Shown here: piece by piece, positions 6,834 through 15,479 of the stretch | Layout: every line of letters starts with the position of its first letter | Numbering within the stretch: position 1 is the stretch's first letter | Assembly (NCBI GenBank): GCA_934426255.1 | Contig: CAKRYD010000036.1 | Coordinates: 1 to 17,335, forward strand | DNA: 17,335 nucleotides | Source: an uncultured Bacteroidaceae bacterium | GTDB taxonomy: Bacteria > Bacteroidota > Bacteroidia > Bacteroidales > Bacteroidaceae | Direction of reading: 5' to 3' | Notes under the pieces: generated by a model | Database searches by the model: none | Seen by the model: only the letters and a program-made list of their open reading frames with translations | What the model was told of the DNA's origin: nothing | Made by a program: the position numbers and the translations under genes

Positions 6834-9800
6834 TCAAATATATTCCTGCCAGCTTTTGATTTGCAGGTCGTTTTCATCAAGGGTGCAGAATGCTTCGACA
6901 AACGCTTTGGCTAGTCTCACATTTGTCATCAATGGGATATTGTGATCAATGGCACTGCGTCTGATGCGGTAGCCGTTGGTGAGCTCGCGCTTTGAATTGT
7001 TTTTGGGCACATTGATGATAAGGTCGAATTTGTGGGCCGCAATCATCTGCAACACATTCTCATTTTTTTCTTCGTCAGGCCATGCAACGGCGGTTGCTTT
7101 TATTCCGTTTTCGTTCAGGAATTGTGAAGTGCCTTCCGTGGCATAAATCGTAAAACCTTTTTCTGCAAGCTTCTTGCAAGGTTCAAGCATATCAACTTTG
7201 CCTTTTGCTCCGCCCGACGAGATTAGAATAGATTGCTTGGGCAGTCGATAGCCTGTGGCAATCAAAGCATTGAGCAGGGCTTCGTTGAAGTCGTCACCCA
7301 GACAACCAACTTCTCCTGTGCTTGACATGTCAACACCCAACACCGGGTCAGCATTTTGCAGGCGTGCAAATGAAAATTGCGAGGCTTTGACACCGATGCG
7401 GTCAATGTCGAATTCGCCTTTTCCTGCCGGTGTGTATGGGGCATCAAGCATGATTCGCGTGGCTGTTTCGATAAAGTTGTGCTTCAATATCTTGCTGACG
7501 AATGGAAATGAGCGTGAAGCGCGCAGATTGCATTCGATTACTTTTACATGGCGGTCTTTGGCCAGGTATTGTATGTTGAATGGCCCCGATATGTTGAGCT
7601 CTTTGGCAATTTTGCAAGCGATTTTCTTGATTTGTCTGACCGTGGAGAAATAGATGTGCTGCGCGGGAAATACCATTGTGGCATCGCCCGAGTGCACTCC
7701 GGCGTATTCAATATGCTCCGAGATGGCATATTCCACAATTGTTCCGTGGTCGGCTACGGCATCGAATTCTATTTCTTTGGTGTCTTGCATGAATTGTGAT
7801 ACTACAACGGGAAACTCTTTGCTTACTTCCGTAGCCATTTCGAGGAAGCGTTCCAGCTCACGGTCGTTGTAGCATACGTTCATCGCAGCACCTGACAATA
7901 CATAGGATGGTCTTACCAAAACGGGATAGCCGACTTTGTTTACAAAATCCTTGATGTCGTCAAGCGAAGTAAGTGCGCGCCATGCAGGTTGGTCTATTCC
8001 CAGTTTGTCAAGCATGGCTGAAAATTTGTCGCGGTTTTCAGCCCGGTCAATATCAACAGGTGAGGTTCCTAATACGGGAACACCCTGGCGGTAAAGCTTC
8101 ATAGCCAGATTGTTGGGAATTTGCCCGCCTACGCTTACAATTACACCGCGCGGCTGTTCCAAATCAACGATGTCGAGTACGCGTTCGAGACTCAGCTCAT
8201 CGAAATAAAGGTGGTCGCACATGTCATAGTCGGTGCTTACCGTTTCAGGGTTGCAGTTAATCATGATGGATTTGTAGCCAAGACGGCGAGCCGTGTCGAT
8301 AGCATTGACCGAACACCAGTCAAACTCCACCGATGAACCGATACGATAGGCTCCGGAACCAAGTACTACGACAGATTTCTCATTCTTGTAATAATCTATG
8401 TCGTTTACATCGGATGCATAGGTCGCATACAGATAATTGGTCAGCTCGGGATGCTCTCCTGCAACGGTGTTTATGCGTTTGATGGCAGGGAACAATCCAC
8501 GTTGCTTGCGGTTTTTGCGAACTTCAAGATTGGCTTTCTCCATGTTCCCCTGTGGTTTCAGTACGAATCGGGCTATTTGGAAATCGCTGAATCCTGCTGT
8601 TTTTGCCTCGCGCATAAGTTGGTCTGAAACTTCGTCAAGCGAGTTCTTACTTTGTAGCTCGTGTTTCAGATCAACAATGTGTTTCAGGCGTTCCAAAAAC
8701 CATTTGTCTATTTTCGTCAGTTCTTCTATACGTTCTATGCTGTAGTCTTTTTCCAAAGCGTGAGCTATGGCGAAAATGCGCAGGTCGGTAGGATTTTGCA
8801 GTTCTTCATCAAGGTTGTCGAAATGTATGTGTTCGTTTCCTACGAATCCGTGCATCCCTTGCCCTATCATGCGTAACCCTTTTTGAATCATCTCTTCAAA
8901 TGTGCGTCCGATCGACATAATTTCGCCTACGGACTTCATTGACGAACCGATAAGACGGCTCACTCCGGCAAATTTGGTCAAGTCCCATCGGGGTATCTTG
9001 CATATCATGTAGTCGAGTTCGGGAGCTTTATAGGCCGAGTTGGGCGTGCCCATTTCGCCTATTTGGTCAAGCGTGTAGCCCAAGGCTATCTTTGCGGCCA
9101 CGAAAGCCAGGGGATATCCTGTGGCTTTGGAGGCGAGTGCCGAAGAACGGCTCAGGCGCGCATTGACTTCGATAATGCGATAGTCGTCTGTGAGTGAATT
9201 GAAAGCGAATTGTATGTTGCATTCGCCTATGATGTTTAAGTGACGAACACACTTGACTGAAATTTCTTGCAAATAGGTGACTTGGCTGACTGATAGCGAA
9301 CATGTGGGAGCCACAACGATAGATTCGCCCGTGTGGATGCCCAGCGGGTCAAAGTTTTCCATAGATGCAACAGTGAAGCAATGGTCGTTGGCATCGCGTA
9401 TTACTTCGAATTCTATTTCTTTCCATCCTTTCAACGATTCTTCGACCAGTATTTGCGGTGCAAATGTGAATGCGCTTTCGGCTGTCTCCTTAAATTTTTC
9501 CTCGTCGGGACAAATGCCCGAACCTAATCCGCCCAAGGCATAAGCCGAACGTATCATGACAGGATAGCCCAGTGAGCGGGCGGCTTGCAATGCATCGTCC
9601 ATGCTTTCGACAGCATGGCTACGAGGCGATTTGAGGCCTGCTTCGTCGAGCTTCTTGACAAACAGATCGCGGTCTTCGGTTTCCATGATGGCTTCAACAC
9701 TGGTACCAAGTACGGCCACCTTGTATTTTGCCAGTGTGCCGTTGCGATAAAGCTCTGTTCCGCAATTGAGTGCGGTTTGGCCGCCGAAAGCCAGCAAAAT

Positions 9801-10049
9801 GCCGTCGGGACGTTCTTTTTCAATGATTTTAGTAACGAAATGAGCCGTTACAGGCAAAAAATATACGGTGTCGGCAATGCCTTCAGATGTCTGAATGGTT
9901 GCAATGTTCGGGTTCACGAGGACAGAGCTGATGCCTTCTTCGCGCAGAGCCTTCAATGCTTGTGATCCAGAATAGTCAAACTCTCCGGCTTGTCCGATCT
10001 TGAGAGCTCCCGAGCCCAGTACAAGAACCTTCTTGATATGTTTTTTCAT
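6834..10049 (-). CDS. carB: Carbamoyl-phosphate synthase large subunit
   Basis: 1071 residues, against about 1073 in E. coli, so intact. The protein has the two homologous ATP-grasp halves. The first begins KKVLVLGSGALKIGQAGEFDYSGSQALKAL and carries VNPNIATIQTS; the second begins near residue 560 with KSVVVLGSGAYRIGSSVEFDWC and carries INCNPETVSTDYD. The C-terminal MGS-like allosteric domain (about 940-1071) starts around ISSGGAKGKVDMLEPCKKLAEKGF. With the glutaminase subunit CarA it makes carbamoyl phosphate for pyrimidines and arginine. No carA is adjacent: the upstream gene is an S41 peptidase, separated by a terminator. suhB follows at 32 bases. The ATG at 10049 is preceded by a -7 element about 57 bases upstream. 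Confidence 0.97.
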   Translation of the reverse strand: MKKHIKKVLVLGSGALKIGQAGEFDYSGSQALKALREEGISSVLVNPNIATIQTSEGIADTVYFLPVTAHFVTKIIEKERPDGILLAFGGQTALNCGTELYRNGTLAKYKVAVLGTSVEAIMETEDRDLFVKKLDEAGLKSPRSHAVESMDDALQAARSLGYPVMIRSAYALGGLGSGICPDEEKFKETAESAFTFAPQILVEESLKGWKEIEFEVIRDANDHCFTVASMENFDPLGIHTGESIVVAPTCSLSVSQVTYLQEISVKCVRHLNIIGECNIQFAFNSLTDDYRIIEVNARLSRSSALASKATGYPLAFVAAKIALGYTLDQIGEMGTPNSAYKAPELDYMICKIPRWDLTKFAGVSRLIGSSMKSVGEIMSIGRTFEEMIQKGLRMIGQGMHGFVGNEHIHFDNLDEELQNPTDLRIFAIAHALEKDYSIERIEELTKIDKWFLERLKHIVDLKHELQSKNSLDEVSDQLMREAKTAGFSDFQIARFVLKPQGNMEKANLEVRKNRKQRGLFPAIKRINTVAGEHPELTNYLYATYASDVNDIDYYKNEKSVVVLGSGAYRIGSSVEFDWCSVNAIDTARRLGYKSIMINCNPETVSTDYDMCDHLYFDELSLERVLDIVDLEQPRGVIVSVGGQIPNNLAMKLYRQGVPVLGTSPVDIDRAENRDKFSAMLDKLGIDQPAWRALTSLDDIKDFVNKVGYPVLVRPSYVLSGAAMNVCYNDRELERFLEMATEVSKEFPVVVSQFMQDTKEIEFDAVADHGTIVEYAISEHIEYAGVHSGDATMVFPAQHIYFSTVRQIKKIACKIAKELNISGPFNIQYLAKDRHVKVIECNLRASRSFPFVSKILKHNFIETATRIMLDAPYTPAGKGEFDIDRIGVKASQFSFARLQNADPVLGVDMSSTGEVGCLGDDFNEALLNALIATGYRLPKQSILISSGGAKGKVDMLEPCKKLAEKGFTIYATEGTSQFLNENGIKATAVAWPDEEKNENVLQMIAAHKFDLIINVPKNNSKRELTNGYRIRRSAIDHNIPLMTNVRLAKAFVEAFCTLDENDLQIKSWQEYI

Positions 10050-10105
10050 GCAGTGTGTTGGTGTTGAAATAAAATGACTTGTAAAAACTTGTGATTCCTG
10101 AAGTC

Positions 10106-10113
10106 CAAAGATA
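10106..10113 (-). promoter_or_regulatory. Candidate -7 element of carB-suhB
   Basis: On the minus strand this is TATCTTTG, a full TAnnTTTG match lying between the upstream terminator and the carB ATG, implying a leader of about 50 bases. No TTG is seen at -33, so confidence is moderate. No pyrimidine-responsive attenuator hairpin is obvious in the leader. Confidence 0.45.
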
Positions 10114-10189
10114 CGATTTTTTCCTTGCCGGTGTTTTCTGTCAGTTGATATTGTAGCGTGGCGAAGCTTTTTTTAACAGCCTTATGCGA

Positions 10190-10222
10190 AAAGGCCGCGA
10201 ATCAATATTATTCGCGGCCTTT
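10190..10222 (-). terminator. Rho-independent terminator after the S41 peptidase gene
   Basis: AAAGGCCGCGAAT (10190-10202) and ATTCGCGGCCTTT (10210-10222) form a perfect 13-bp stem with a 7-base loop. On the minus strand the stem runs directly into TTTTCG. It lies 60 bases after the S41 stop and separates the parC operon from carB. Confidence 0.8.
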
Positions 10223-10281
10223 CGTATAGGGAGTGTTTTTAAAAAAGAGTGTAGTGAATGCGAAAGAATAGGCTGTAAAAA

Positions 10282-11310
10282 TCACTTCTTCCCGTTCAGA
10301 TATTTTCTTGCGGTTTCAATAATGGTATCAATGTCGCGTGCCATGTCGTTGCGCGACATGTTGACAACGATGTCAGGCTCTATTCCGAATTCTATGGGGT
10401 TCATGTCCTTGTCAAACATGGGACAGGCTGAAAAACGTATGGACCATCCGTTGGGCAGTTCCGAACTGAACGGCAAGCCTCCACCTCCTCCTGTCCGCGC
10501 TCCCATGAGCAGGGTGTTGGGGCAGGCTTTCATATATGCGGCAAAGCTGTTGGCGGCACTGTAGCAACGCCGGTTGGTCAACACAACGACGGGCTTTTGC
10601 CAGCGCATGCCTTCGGCCGGTTTTAGCTTAACCGGCTGTGGATCAGAAAAGTCATTGTGTCCCTTTCCTGTCTTGTGACTGATATAGCCGCCAACAATGG
10701 TTTCGTTCGTGAAGCATTCTGACAGAGCCTGAGCTGTGGTCAGTAAACCGCCTTGGTTGTTGCGTATGTCTACGATAAGCCCGTTGCAGATGGCCAATTT
10801 TGAGAAAATGGCACTGAGGTTGCCGCTCCCTATGCTGCTATTGAATGAGCCGCAATAGATATAGCCTATGTTGTCATCAAGTATGCGATATTTGATGCCG
10901 GCAGTCATGTAGTAGTCGGTGCCGAGATAGAGACGATGAATGCTGTCACTGAAATTGGCCGGATAGAGTTCGTACCAATCCCAAAAGCGGGCGGTGTTGA
11001 ATGATGAGGAAAGGTTGACATGGCCGTCGCGCAGCTCGCGTAACATTTTGGCGCATACTTCAAATAGTTCTTCTTGCGACATGTTGGGGGCAATCATCCG
11101 CCGGTAATAGTCGTTCACCTCATTCCAGTCAAGTCCGTAGTCCTCGGCTTTCTCCGGAAAAAAGCAGTATCGTTCATCCAAAAGCTTCCAAAGGGCATCA
11201 AAGTTGCCTTGCGGAGAGTCGTCGAAGGTCTCTTCTGTGACGCATGAGGAAAATGGCAGCATGAGCAGCAAGAAAAATAGCGTGGCAGGGATTTTTGCTA
11301 ACGATTTCAT
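10282..11310 (-). CDS. S41 family peptidase, lipoprotein (tricorn/CtpA-like)
   Basis: 342 residues. A lipoprotein signal ends LPFSSC (Cys23), so it should be anchored in the envelope, probably facing the periplasm or surface. Residues about 35-120 form an N-terminal helical part holding LRDGHVNL (93-100, His97), which matches the tricorn-core histidine. The S41 core follows: NGLIVDIRNNQGG (176-188), then VVVLTNRRCYSAANSFA (241-257) with Ser251 as likely nucleophile. Many relatives have Glu where this one has Asn254, which might alter activity. GARTGGGGGLPF is a glycine-rich loop. No PDZ domain is evident. The ATG overlaps the stop of the DUF3316 gene by four bases (ATGA), so translation is probably coupled. 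Confidence 0.85.
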   Translation of the reverse strand: MKSLAKIPATLFFLLLMLPFSSCVTEETFDDSPQGNFDALWKLLDERYCFFPEKAEDYGLDWNEVNDYYRRMIAPNMSQEELFEVCAKMLRELRDGHVNLSSSFNTARFWDWYELYPANFSDSIHRLYLGTDYYMTAGIKYRILDDNIGYIYCGSFNSSIGSGNLSAIFSKLAICNGLIVDIRNNQGGLLTTAQALSECFTNETIVGGYISHKTGKGHNDFSDPQPVKLKPAEGMRWQKPVVVLTNRRCYSAANSFAAYMKACPNTLLMGARTGGGGGLPFSSELPNGWSIRFSACPMFDKDMNPIEFGIEPDIVVNMSRNDMARDIDTIIETARKYLNGKK

Positions 11311-12191
11311 GGCCGGCTCTTTTTTGACGGGGTTGCATGGGAGCCTTTAACAAGATAAAAATTCTTGACGTAGCCTATCAGTAGTAAATGGCTCCAATCG
11401 TGGATTTTCAATTTATTGACACGATGCTGTCTGATGGCTCCCAAATAGCCTATTCTGAACGTTCCGATTCTGTTGAAAGGGATGTCAGCCGTTAACAATT
11501 GATTGAAAGTGAGGGCTTGAAACGGATGTGTGACGCATACATTGTGGTCATAGTGACCGAGTGAGAAGATTTCGTAATACGACTGCCCGTAGTTGGGCGA
11601 GAACATGAGGCCGATTAATGGCACTTCGGCCTGATAGCGAAGGGCAATGGTTTTGCCGGCCAGCCGAAGCTTGTAGATGGCTGCGGCCGACAGGTTGACA
11701 TCGGTCGACAGCCGTGCCTGTGCCGGATTATTGCCGTTGCGCATGTTGTAGACAAAACCTCCGTGGAAGCCGATGCCGCCGCCCAGCAGCAAACGCAGGG
11801 TTGGGCATACCTGGTGGTTGTAGTGCCAGGTGGCATTCCAATCGAAAAGCCCCGACAGTTCTTTTCCGTCTTCTGAGCGCGAATGCATGTAGGCAAAATT
11901 GCCTTGCATCATGTTTTGTACCGAAACGCGGCCATTCAGAATGCGGGTCATCCGCATGTTCTCGCGGAGAAGTCTGACCTCGGTACCGGTATAGTTTTCT
12001 TGCGAGAGATAGGTGTCGAGAGCATGACGGTAGCCGGTTGCTAACATGGTTGAATGCATGCGCAACAGGTTGTTGCCGGCAGGTTCAGGAAAGCTTGTAC
12101 TCAATGTGTTCGTGCTTACGACTTCCTGAGCCGCGCAGAATGGCATGCAGGCGGCAAGCATCAATACTATATATAGCAACTTCTTGTTCAT
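11307..12191 (-). CDS. DUF3316 family protein, probable outer-membrane beta-barrel
   Basis: 294 residues, with a signal peptide (1-21, MNKKLLYIVLMLAACMPFCAA before QEVV). The mature chain matches what I remember of DUF3316, a Bacteroidota family of unknown function: an N-terminal stretch with YLSQENYTGTEVRLLRENMRM, then FDWNATWHYNH, LLLGGGIGFHGGFVYNMRNGNNPAQA, ALRYQAEVPLIGLMFSPNYGQSYYEIF, and a final RIGYLGAIRQHRVNKLKI...HLLLIGYVKNFYLV. Amphipathic strand-like segments rich in Gly and aromatics suggest a barrel in the outer membrane. It lies 11 bases after the parC stop and overlaps the S41 peptidase start, so the peptidase and this protein may act together at the cell surface. Function unknown. 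Confidence 0.75.
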   Translation of the reverse strand: MNKKLLYIVLMLAACMPFCAAQEVVSTNTLSTSFPEPAGNNLLRMHSTMLATGYRHALDTYLSQENYTGTEVRLLRENMRMTRILNGRVSVQNMMQGNFAYMHSRSEDGKELSGLFDWNATWHYNHQVCPTLRLLLGGGIGFHGGFVYNMRNGNNPAQARLSTDVNLSAAAIYKLRLAGKTIALRYQAEVPLIGLMFSPNYGQSYYEIFSLGHYDHNVCVTHPFQALTFNQLLTADIPFNRIGTFRIGYLGAIRQHRVNKLKIHDWSHLLLIGYVKNFYLVKGSHATPSKKSRP

Positions 12192-12202
12192 TCAAACGGC
12201 CG

Positions 12203-14899
12203 TTAATCAAACAGTCTCATCTGCCCGTTTATTTCGTCACGTATTTCATCGTCTGTCTTGCCTTTGTCGGGATCCAGATCTTCTTGAGTCTTATCATCGG
12301 TGTCGTCGTCTTTGTCAGGAGCGTTGTTCTCCTCTTCCGCATGGCGCACAGGTTCGATCTCTTCAATGACCGCTGTGTCTAAAGAGGTGAGCCTTTTTCC
12401 TTTGGCTTTGTATCCTTTGACACCAACGAAGTTGTCAACTTCAATTTCTTCGGGTTCTTGATGTGTTTCGGGCTTGAAGGTGATGCGGATGCGCGGGTAT
12501 GGCTCTTGTGTGAGGAGACACAACCTGTTGTTGGCGTTGTCGCCCAGAAATGTGTGCGGCCTGTTGCTACTTTCGAGCTGGAAACGCTTCAGATAGGGGT
12601 AGTTATTGTTGTCTGCATCAAAGACTACGGCACTCCATACAGTGTTGGCATCATATTTCCCGATGTAAAGAATGTTGGGTTCGTAGTGGTTGTTCAGGTC
12701 GATGTCGGTAGTATGAAAACTTCCGTTTTCGAGTATGACCAAAATGCGGTCGTTTCCAGCGAATTCGCCCAAATAGATTCCGTGCTCGTCGTAGTTGAGG
12801 CGATGTACATCACTGTCGAACCATACTTTGCGTCCTCCGAGTGTTGAAACACCATGCGATTTCAGAACAATGCGGTATACGGGATTTCGTGTGACAAGGT
12901 TGCCACAGCTTTGGCGTGTCCTGATGGCCAGATCTGCAAAGTTGATGTCAAAACAAAGGCGTTTGAGTCGCGGCTGGGGGCGTAAGGTTACCTTTACGAT
13001 CTCGGCTTCTCCGTTGGGATTGGCCGAAAAATAGGCAATGCGGCTTCCTTCTGTTCCTTTTGTCAGGTCGTATTCGCGATCGCGCAAAATGGATGTGATG
13101 TTGAAGCGTTTCATAAAATGCGATCCCTTTTTGCCATCTCGGTAGATGACATTGTAGATGGTACGCTTGTCGTCCTTTTTGAAAATGGCGATGTGTATGA
13201 TTTCGGCCTTGTGCCCTTCGGCTTTGCTCCGTTCGGTCTCACCGACGAATAGCTTGTCTTGAATGCGTACTATCTTGTAGGTGCCATCGCGGTAAAAGAT
13301 GATGACATCGTCAAGTGGCGAGCAATTGGATACGAATTCGTCTTTTTTGAGCGATGTGCCAATGAATCCTTCTTCACGATTGAAGTAGAGCTTTTCGTTG
13401 GCTTCAATGACTTTTGTACGTTCTATGGTGTCGAAAGAACGGATAATGGTGCGTCGCGGATATGCAGTACCGTATTTTTCTTTGATGAGCTTAAACCAGT
13501 TGACAGTTACTGCGACCATGTTCATAAGGTCATTGTCAATTTTGGAAATATCCTCTTTCATTCGGCGGATGCCTTCTTCAGCTTTGTCCTTATTGAATTT
13601 CAAAATACGCGCCATGCGTATCTCCATCAGCTTGAGAATGTCGTCCTTGGTTACTTCGCGGACCATTTCGGGGTAGTACGGCGTAAGACGTTCGTCAATG
13701 TGCTTGCAGGCCGCATCCATCGAAGGCGCATTTTCAAATTCCTTGTCTTTGTATATGCGTTCGTTGATGAAAATGGCTTCAAGGCTGGCAAAATGGAGGC
13801 TTTCGGTGATTTCGTCACGTTTTATTTCAAGTTCTTTTTGCAAAAGTTGTCGCGTAGTGTCTACCGAATGGCGCAAAACATCACTGACACTGAGAAACCG
13901 GGGTTTGCTGTCTTCTATGACGCAGCAGTTGGGCGATATGCTTACTTCGCAGTCGGTAAAAGCGTAAAGTGCATCAAGAGCTTTGTCCGAACTTGTGCCG
14001 GGTGATAAATGGATGACGATTTCAGCTTTTGCTGCTGTATTGTCGTCAACTTTGCGCGCGTTGATTTTCCCCTTTTCTATGGCACTGCGTATGGTATCGA
14101 TAATGGCCGATGTCGTTTTGCCATAGGGGATATCGCGGATGACAAGCGTCTTGTTGTCGAGTTTGTCTATTTGGGCACGTATTTTTACGTTGCCTCCACG
14201 TGTGCCGTCGTTGTAGTGGGACACGTCGATGCTTCCGCCCATGAGGAAATCGGGGTAAAGCTGGAAACTTTCGCCCTTGAGGTAGTTGATGGCCGCGTCG
14301 CAGATTTCATTGAAGTTGTGTGGCAATATTTTGGACGATAGTCCGACAGCTATCCCATCGGAACCTTGAGCCAGCAGCAAAGGAAACTTAACGGGCAGAG
14401 TGACAGGCTCGCGATTGCGGCCGTCGTATGAAAGTTTCCACTCTGTAGTTTTGTCATTGAACATGACATCAAGTGCGAGTTTCGAAAGCCGTGCTTCGAT
14501 ATATCGTGGTGCGGCAGCACCATCGCCGGTCAGAATATTGCCCCAGTTGCCCTGGCAATCTACCAAAAGCTCCTTTTGGCCTATTTGCACGAGTGCACCA
14601 TAGATCGAGGCATCGCCGTGCGGATGGAATTGCATGGTATGCCCCACGATGTTGGCCACTTTGTTATAGCGTCCGTCGTCCATACGTTTCATTGCATAAA
14701 GAATGCGACGCTGCACGGGTTTCAGTCCGTCTGCCAGATGGGGAACTGCGCGGTCGAGGATAACATACGAGGCATAGTCGAGAAACCAGTTCTCGTACAT
14801 GCCTGAAAGACGATGCTTTAAGCTTTCATCGTGTGGGTTGGCAACTTTGTAGGCGGAGTGTTCCAATGGAGTGTTATCGTCTTCGTTCATGGAAATCAT
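12203..14899 (-). CDS. parC: DNA topoisomerase IV subunit A (GyrA/ParC family)
   Basis: 898 residues (895 if ATG 14890 is used). Type IIA topoisomerase breakage-reunion subunit: with ParE it unlinks replicated chromosomes. The winged-helix part contains FHPHGDASIYGALVQ (91-105) and NWGNILTGDGAAAPRYIEARLS (118-139) with Tyr133 as the DNA-linking tyrosine. GyrA Ser83 and Asp87 equivalents are Ala97 and Gly101. A tower and coiled-coil region runs through about 400-470 (FNKDKAEEGIRRMKEDISKIDNDLMN). The C-terminal domain has beta-pinwheel-like blades (FIGTSLKKDEFV, FAGNDRILVILENGSF) but no clear GyrA box, and the end is a strongly acidic tail. This favours ParC over GyrA. parE is not adjacent. It leads an operon with DUF3316 and S41 genes. 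Confidence 0.88.
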   Translation of the reverse strand: MISMNEDDNTPLEHSAYKVANPHDESLKHRLSGMYENWFLDYASYVILDRAVPHLADGLKPVQRRILYAMKRMDDGRYNKVANIVGHTMQFHPHGDASIYGALVQIGQKELLVDCQGNWGNILTGDGAAAPRYIEARLSKLALDVMFNDKTTEWKLSYDGRNREPVTLPVKFPLLLAQGSDGIAVGLSSKILPHNFNEICDAAINYLKGESFQLYPDFLMGGSIDVSHYNDGTRGGNVKIRAQIDKLDNKTLVIRDIPYGKTTSAIIDTIRSAIEKGKINARKVDDNTAAKAEIVIHLSPGTSSDKALDALYAFTDCEVSISPNCCVIEDSKPRFLSVSDVLRHSVDTTRQLLQKELEIKRDEITESLHFASLEAIFINERIYKDKEFENAPSMDAACKHIDERLTPYYPEMVREVTKDDILKLMEIRMARILKFNKDKAEEGIRRMKEDISKIDNDLMNMVAVTVNWFKLIKEKYGTAYPRRTIIRSFDTIERTKVIEANEKLYFNREEGFIGTSLKKDEFVSNCSPLDDVIIFYRDGTYKIVRIQDKLFVGETERSKAEGHKAEIIHIAIFKKDDKRTIYNVIYRDGKKGSHFMKRFNITSILRDREYDLTKGTEGSRIAYFSANPNGEAEIVKVTLRPQPRLKRLCFDINFADLAIRTRQSCGNLVTRNPVYRIVLKSHGVSTLGGRKVWFDSDVHRLNYDEHGIYLGEFAGNDRILVILENGSFHTTDIDLNNHYEPNILYIGKYDANTVWSAVVFDADNNNYPYLKRFQLESSNRPHTFLGDNANNRLCLLTQEPYPRIRITFKPETHQEPEEIEVDNFVGVKGYKAKGKRLTSLDTAVIEEIEPVRHAEEENNAPDKDDDTDDKTQEDLDPDKGKTDDEIRDEINGQMRLFD

Positions 14900-14967
14900 T
14901 AAGTGTGGTGTGGCGTGGCAATTGCCTGCTGCCAGGGGATTTTTCAGCCGGCGTAGGCTTTGTTTTA

Positions 14968-14998
14968 CAAAAGTACGATTTTAAGATGAAACTGCCAA
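14968..14998 (-). promoter_or_regulatory. Promoter of the parC operon
   Basis: On the minus strand TTG (14998-14996), a 20-base spacer and TACTTTTG (14975-14968) match the Bacteroidota housekeeping promoter (TTTG/TTG, 19-21 bases, TAnnTTTG). The predicted start is near 14961, about 60 bases upstream of the parC ATG. Confidence 0.7.
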
Positions 14999-15041
14999 CT
15001 TCCTTGTTTTTCTTTTGGCTTTTATTTTTTGCTTGCAGGCG

Positions 15042-15077
15042 AAAAAACAAAAGGCAGGCCGTTCAAGTTGCGGCCTG
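15042..15077 (-). terminator. Rho-independent terminator of the padR-pspC operon
   Basis: CAGGCCG (15055-15061) pairs with CGGCCTG (15071-15077) around a 9-base loop. On the minus strand the stem is followed by CCTTTTGTTTTTTCGC. It lies about 30 bases after the stop of the last gene and upstream of the parC promoter. Confidence 0.7.
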
Positions 15078-15107
15078 TCTTGCAAATGGAAACTTTTTAT
15101 GACTGTT

Positions 15108-15479
15108 TTACAGACTGTTCTTGAGCTTCTTTTTCGTCGCGGTTTCTGTTTCGGACTGAACAGTGTGCTTATTTACGGTTTCGAGCTTTTCTACTTTAAA
15201 GTCAGGTGCATGTACAATAAATGATCCATCGTAATCTCTATAAAGTAGCTCTTTGCTGGTGAAGATGCCGCATTTGATGGTGGTTGGCTGGGTTATTTCA
15301 ACACTGTCGATTATGCATTCGGGCAGGCAATCGACAACTGCATTGGCCAATGCAACGTTTACTTCTTGCTTACTACCTTTTCCAGACTTTTTTTTCAAGG
15401 ATTTGGCAAGAGTATAAATGTCTCTCGGCGTTCCGTAGCGTTTCTCTCCACATAGAAATAACATCCTTTTGTGTCGCAC
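15108..15479 (-). CDS. Hypothetical protein in the -1 frame after pspC; start uncertain
   Basis: The frame is open from GTG 15479 (123 residues) with an ATG at 15464, both well inside pspC, which stops at 15395. The part beyond pspC is about 97 residues, beginning with the basic run LKKKSGKGSKQEV and continuing NVALANAVVDCLPECIIDSVEITQPTTIKCGIFTSKELLYRDYDG. It is not obviously secreted or membrane-bound, and I do not recognise a family. A TTG at 15393, overlapping the pspC TGA, is another possible start, or the frame could be reached by -1 slippage or by a frameshift error near the run of eight A's (15387-15394, minus strand). Composition past 15395 looks protein-like and a terminator follows closely, which supports a real coding end. 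Confidence 0.5.
   Translation of the reverse strand: MRHKRMLFLCGEKRYGTPRDIYTLAKSLKKKSGKGSKQEVNVALANAVVDCLPECIIDSVEITQPTTIKCGIFTSKELLYRDYDGSFIVHAPDFKVEKLETVNKHTVQSETETATKKKLKNSL

Noticed and set aside
7255..9965. Several plus-strand open frames of 60-130 codons
   Set aside because: All are antisense shadows of carB, which is intact along its whole length.
13259..14005. A 248-codon plus-strand open frame
   Set aside because: It lies entirely antisense to parC, whose protein is clearly conserved; the frame is a by-product of parC codon use.
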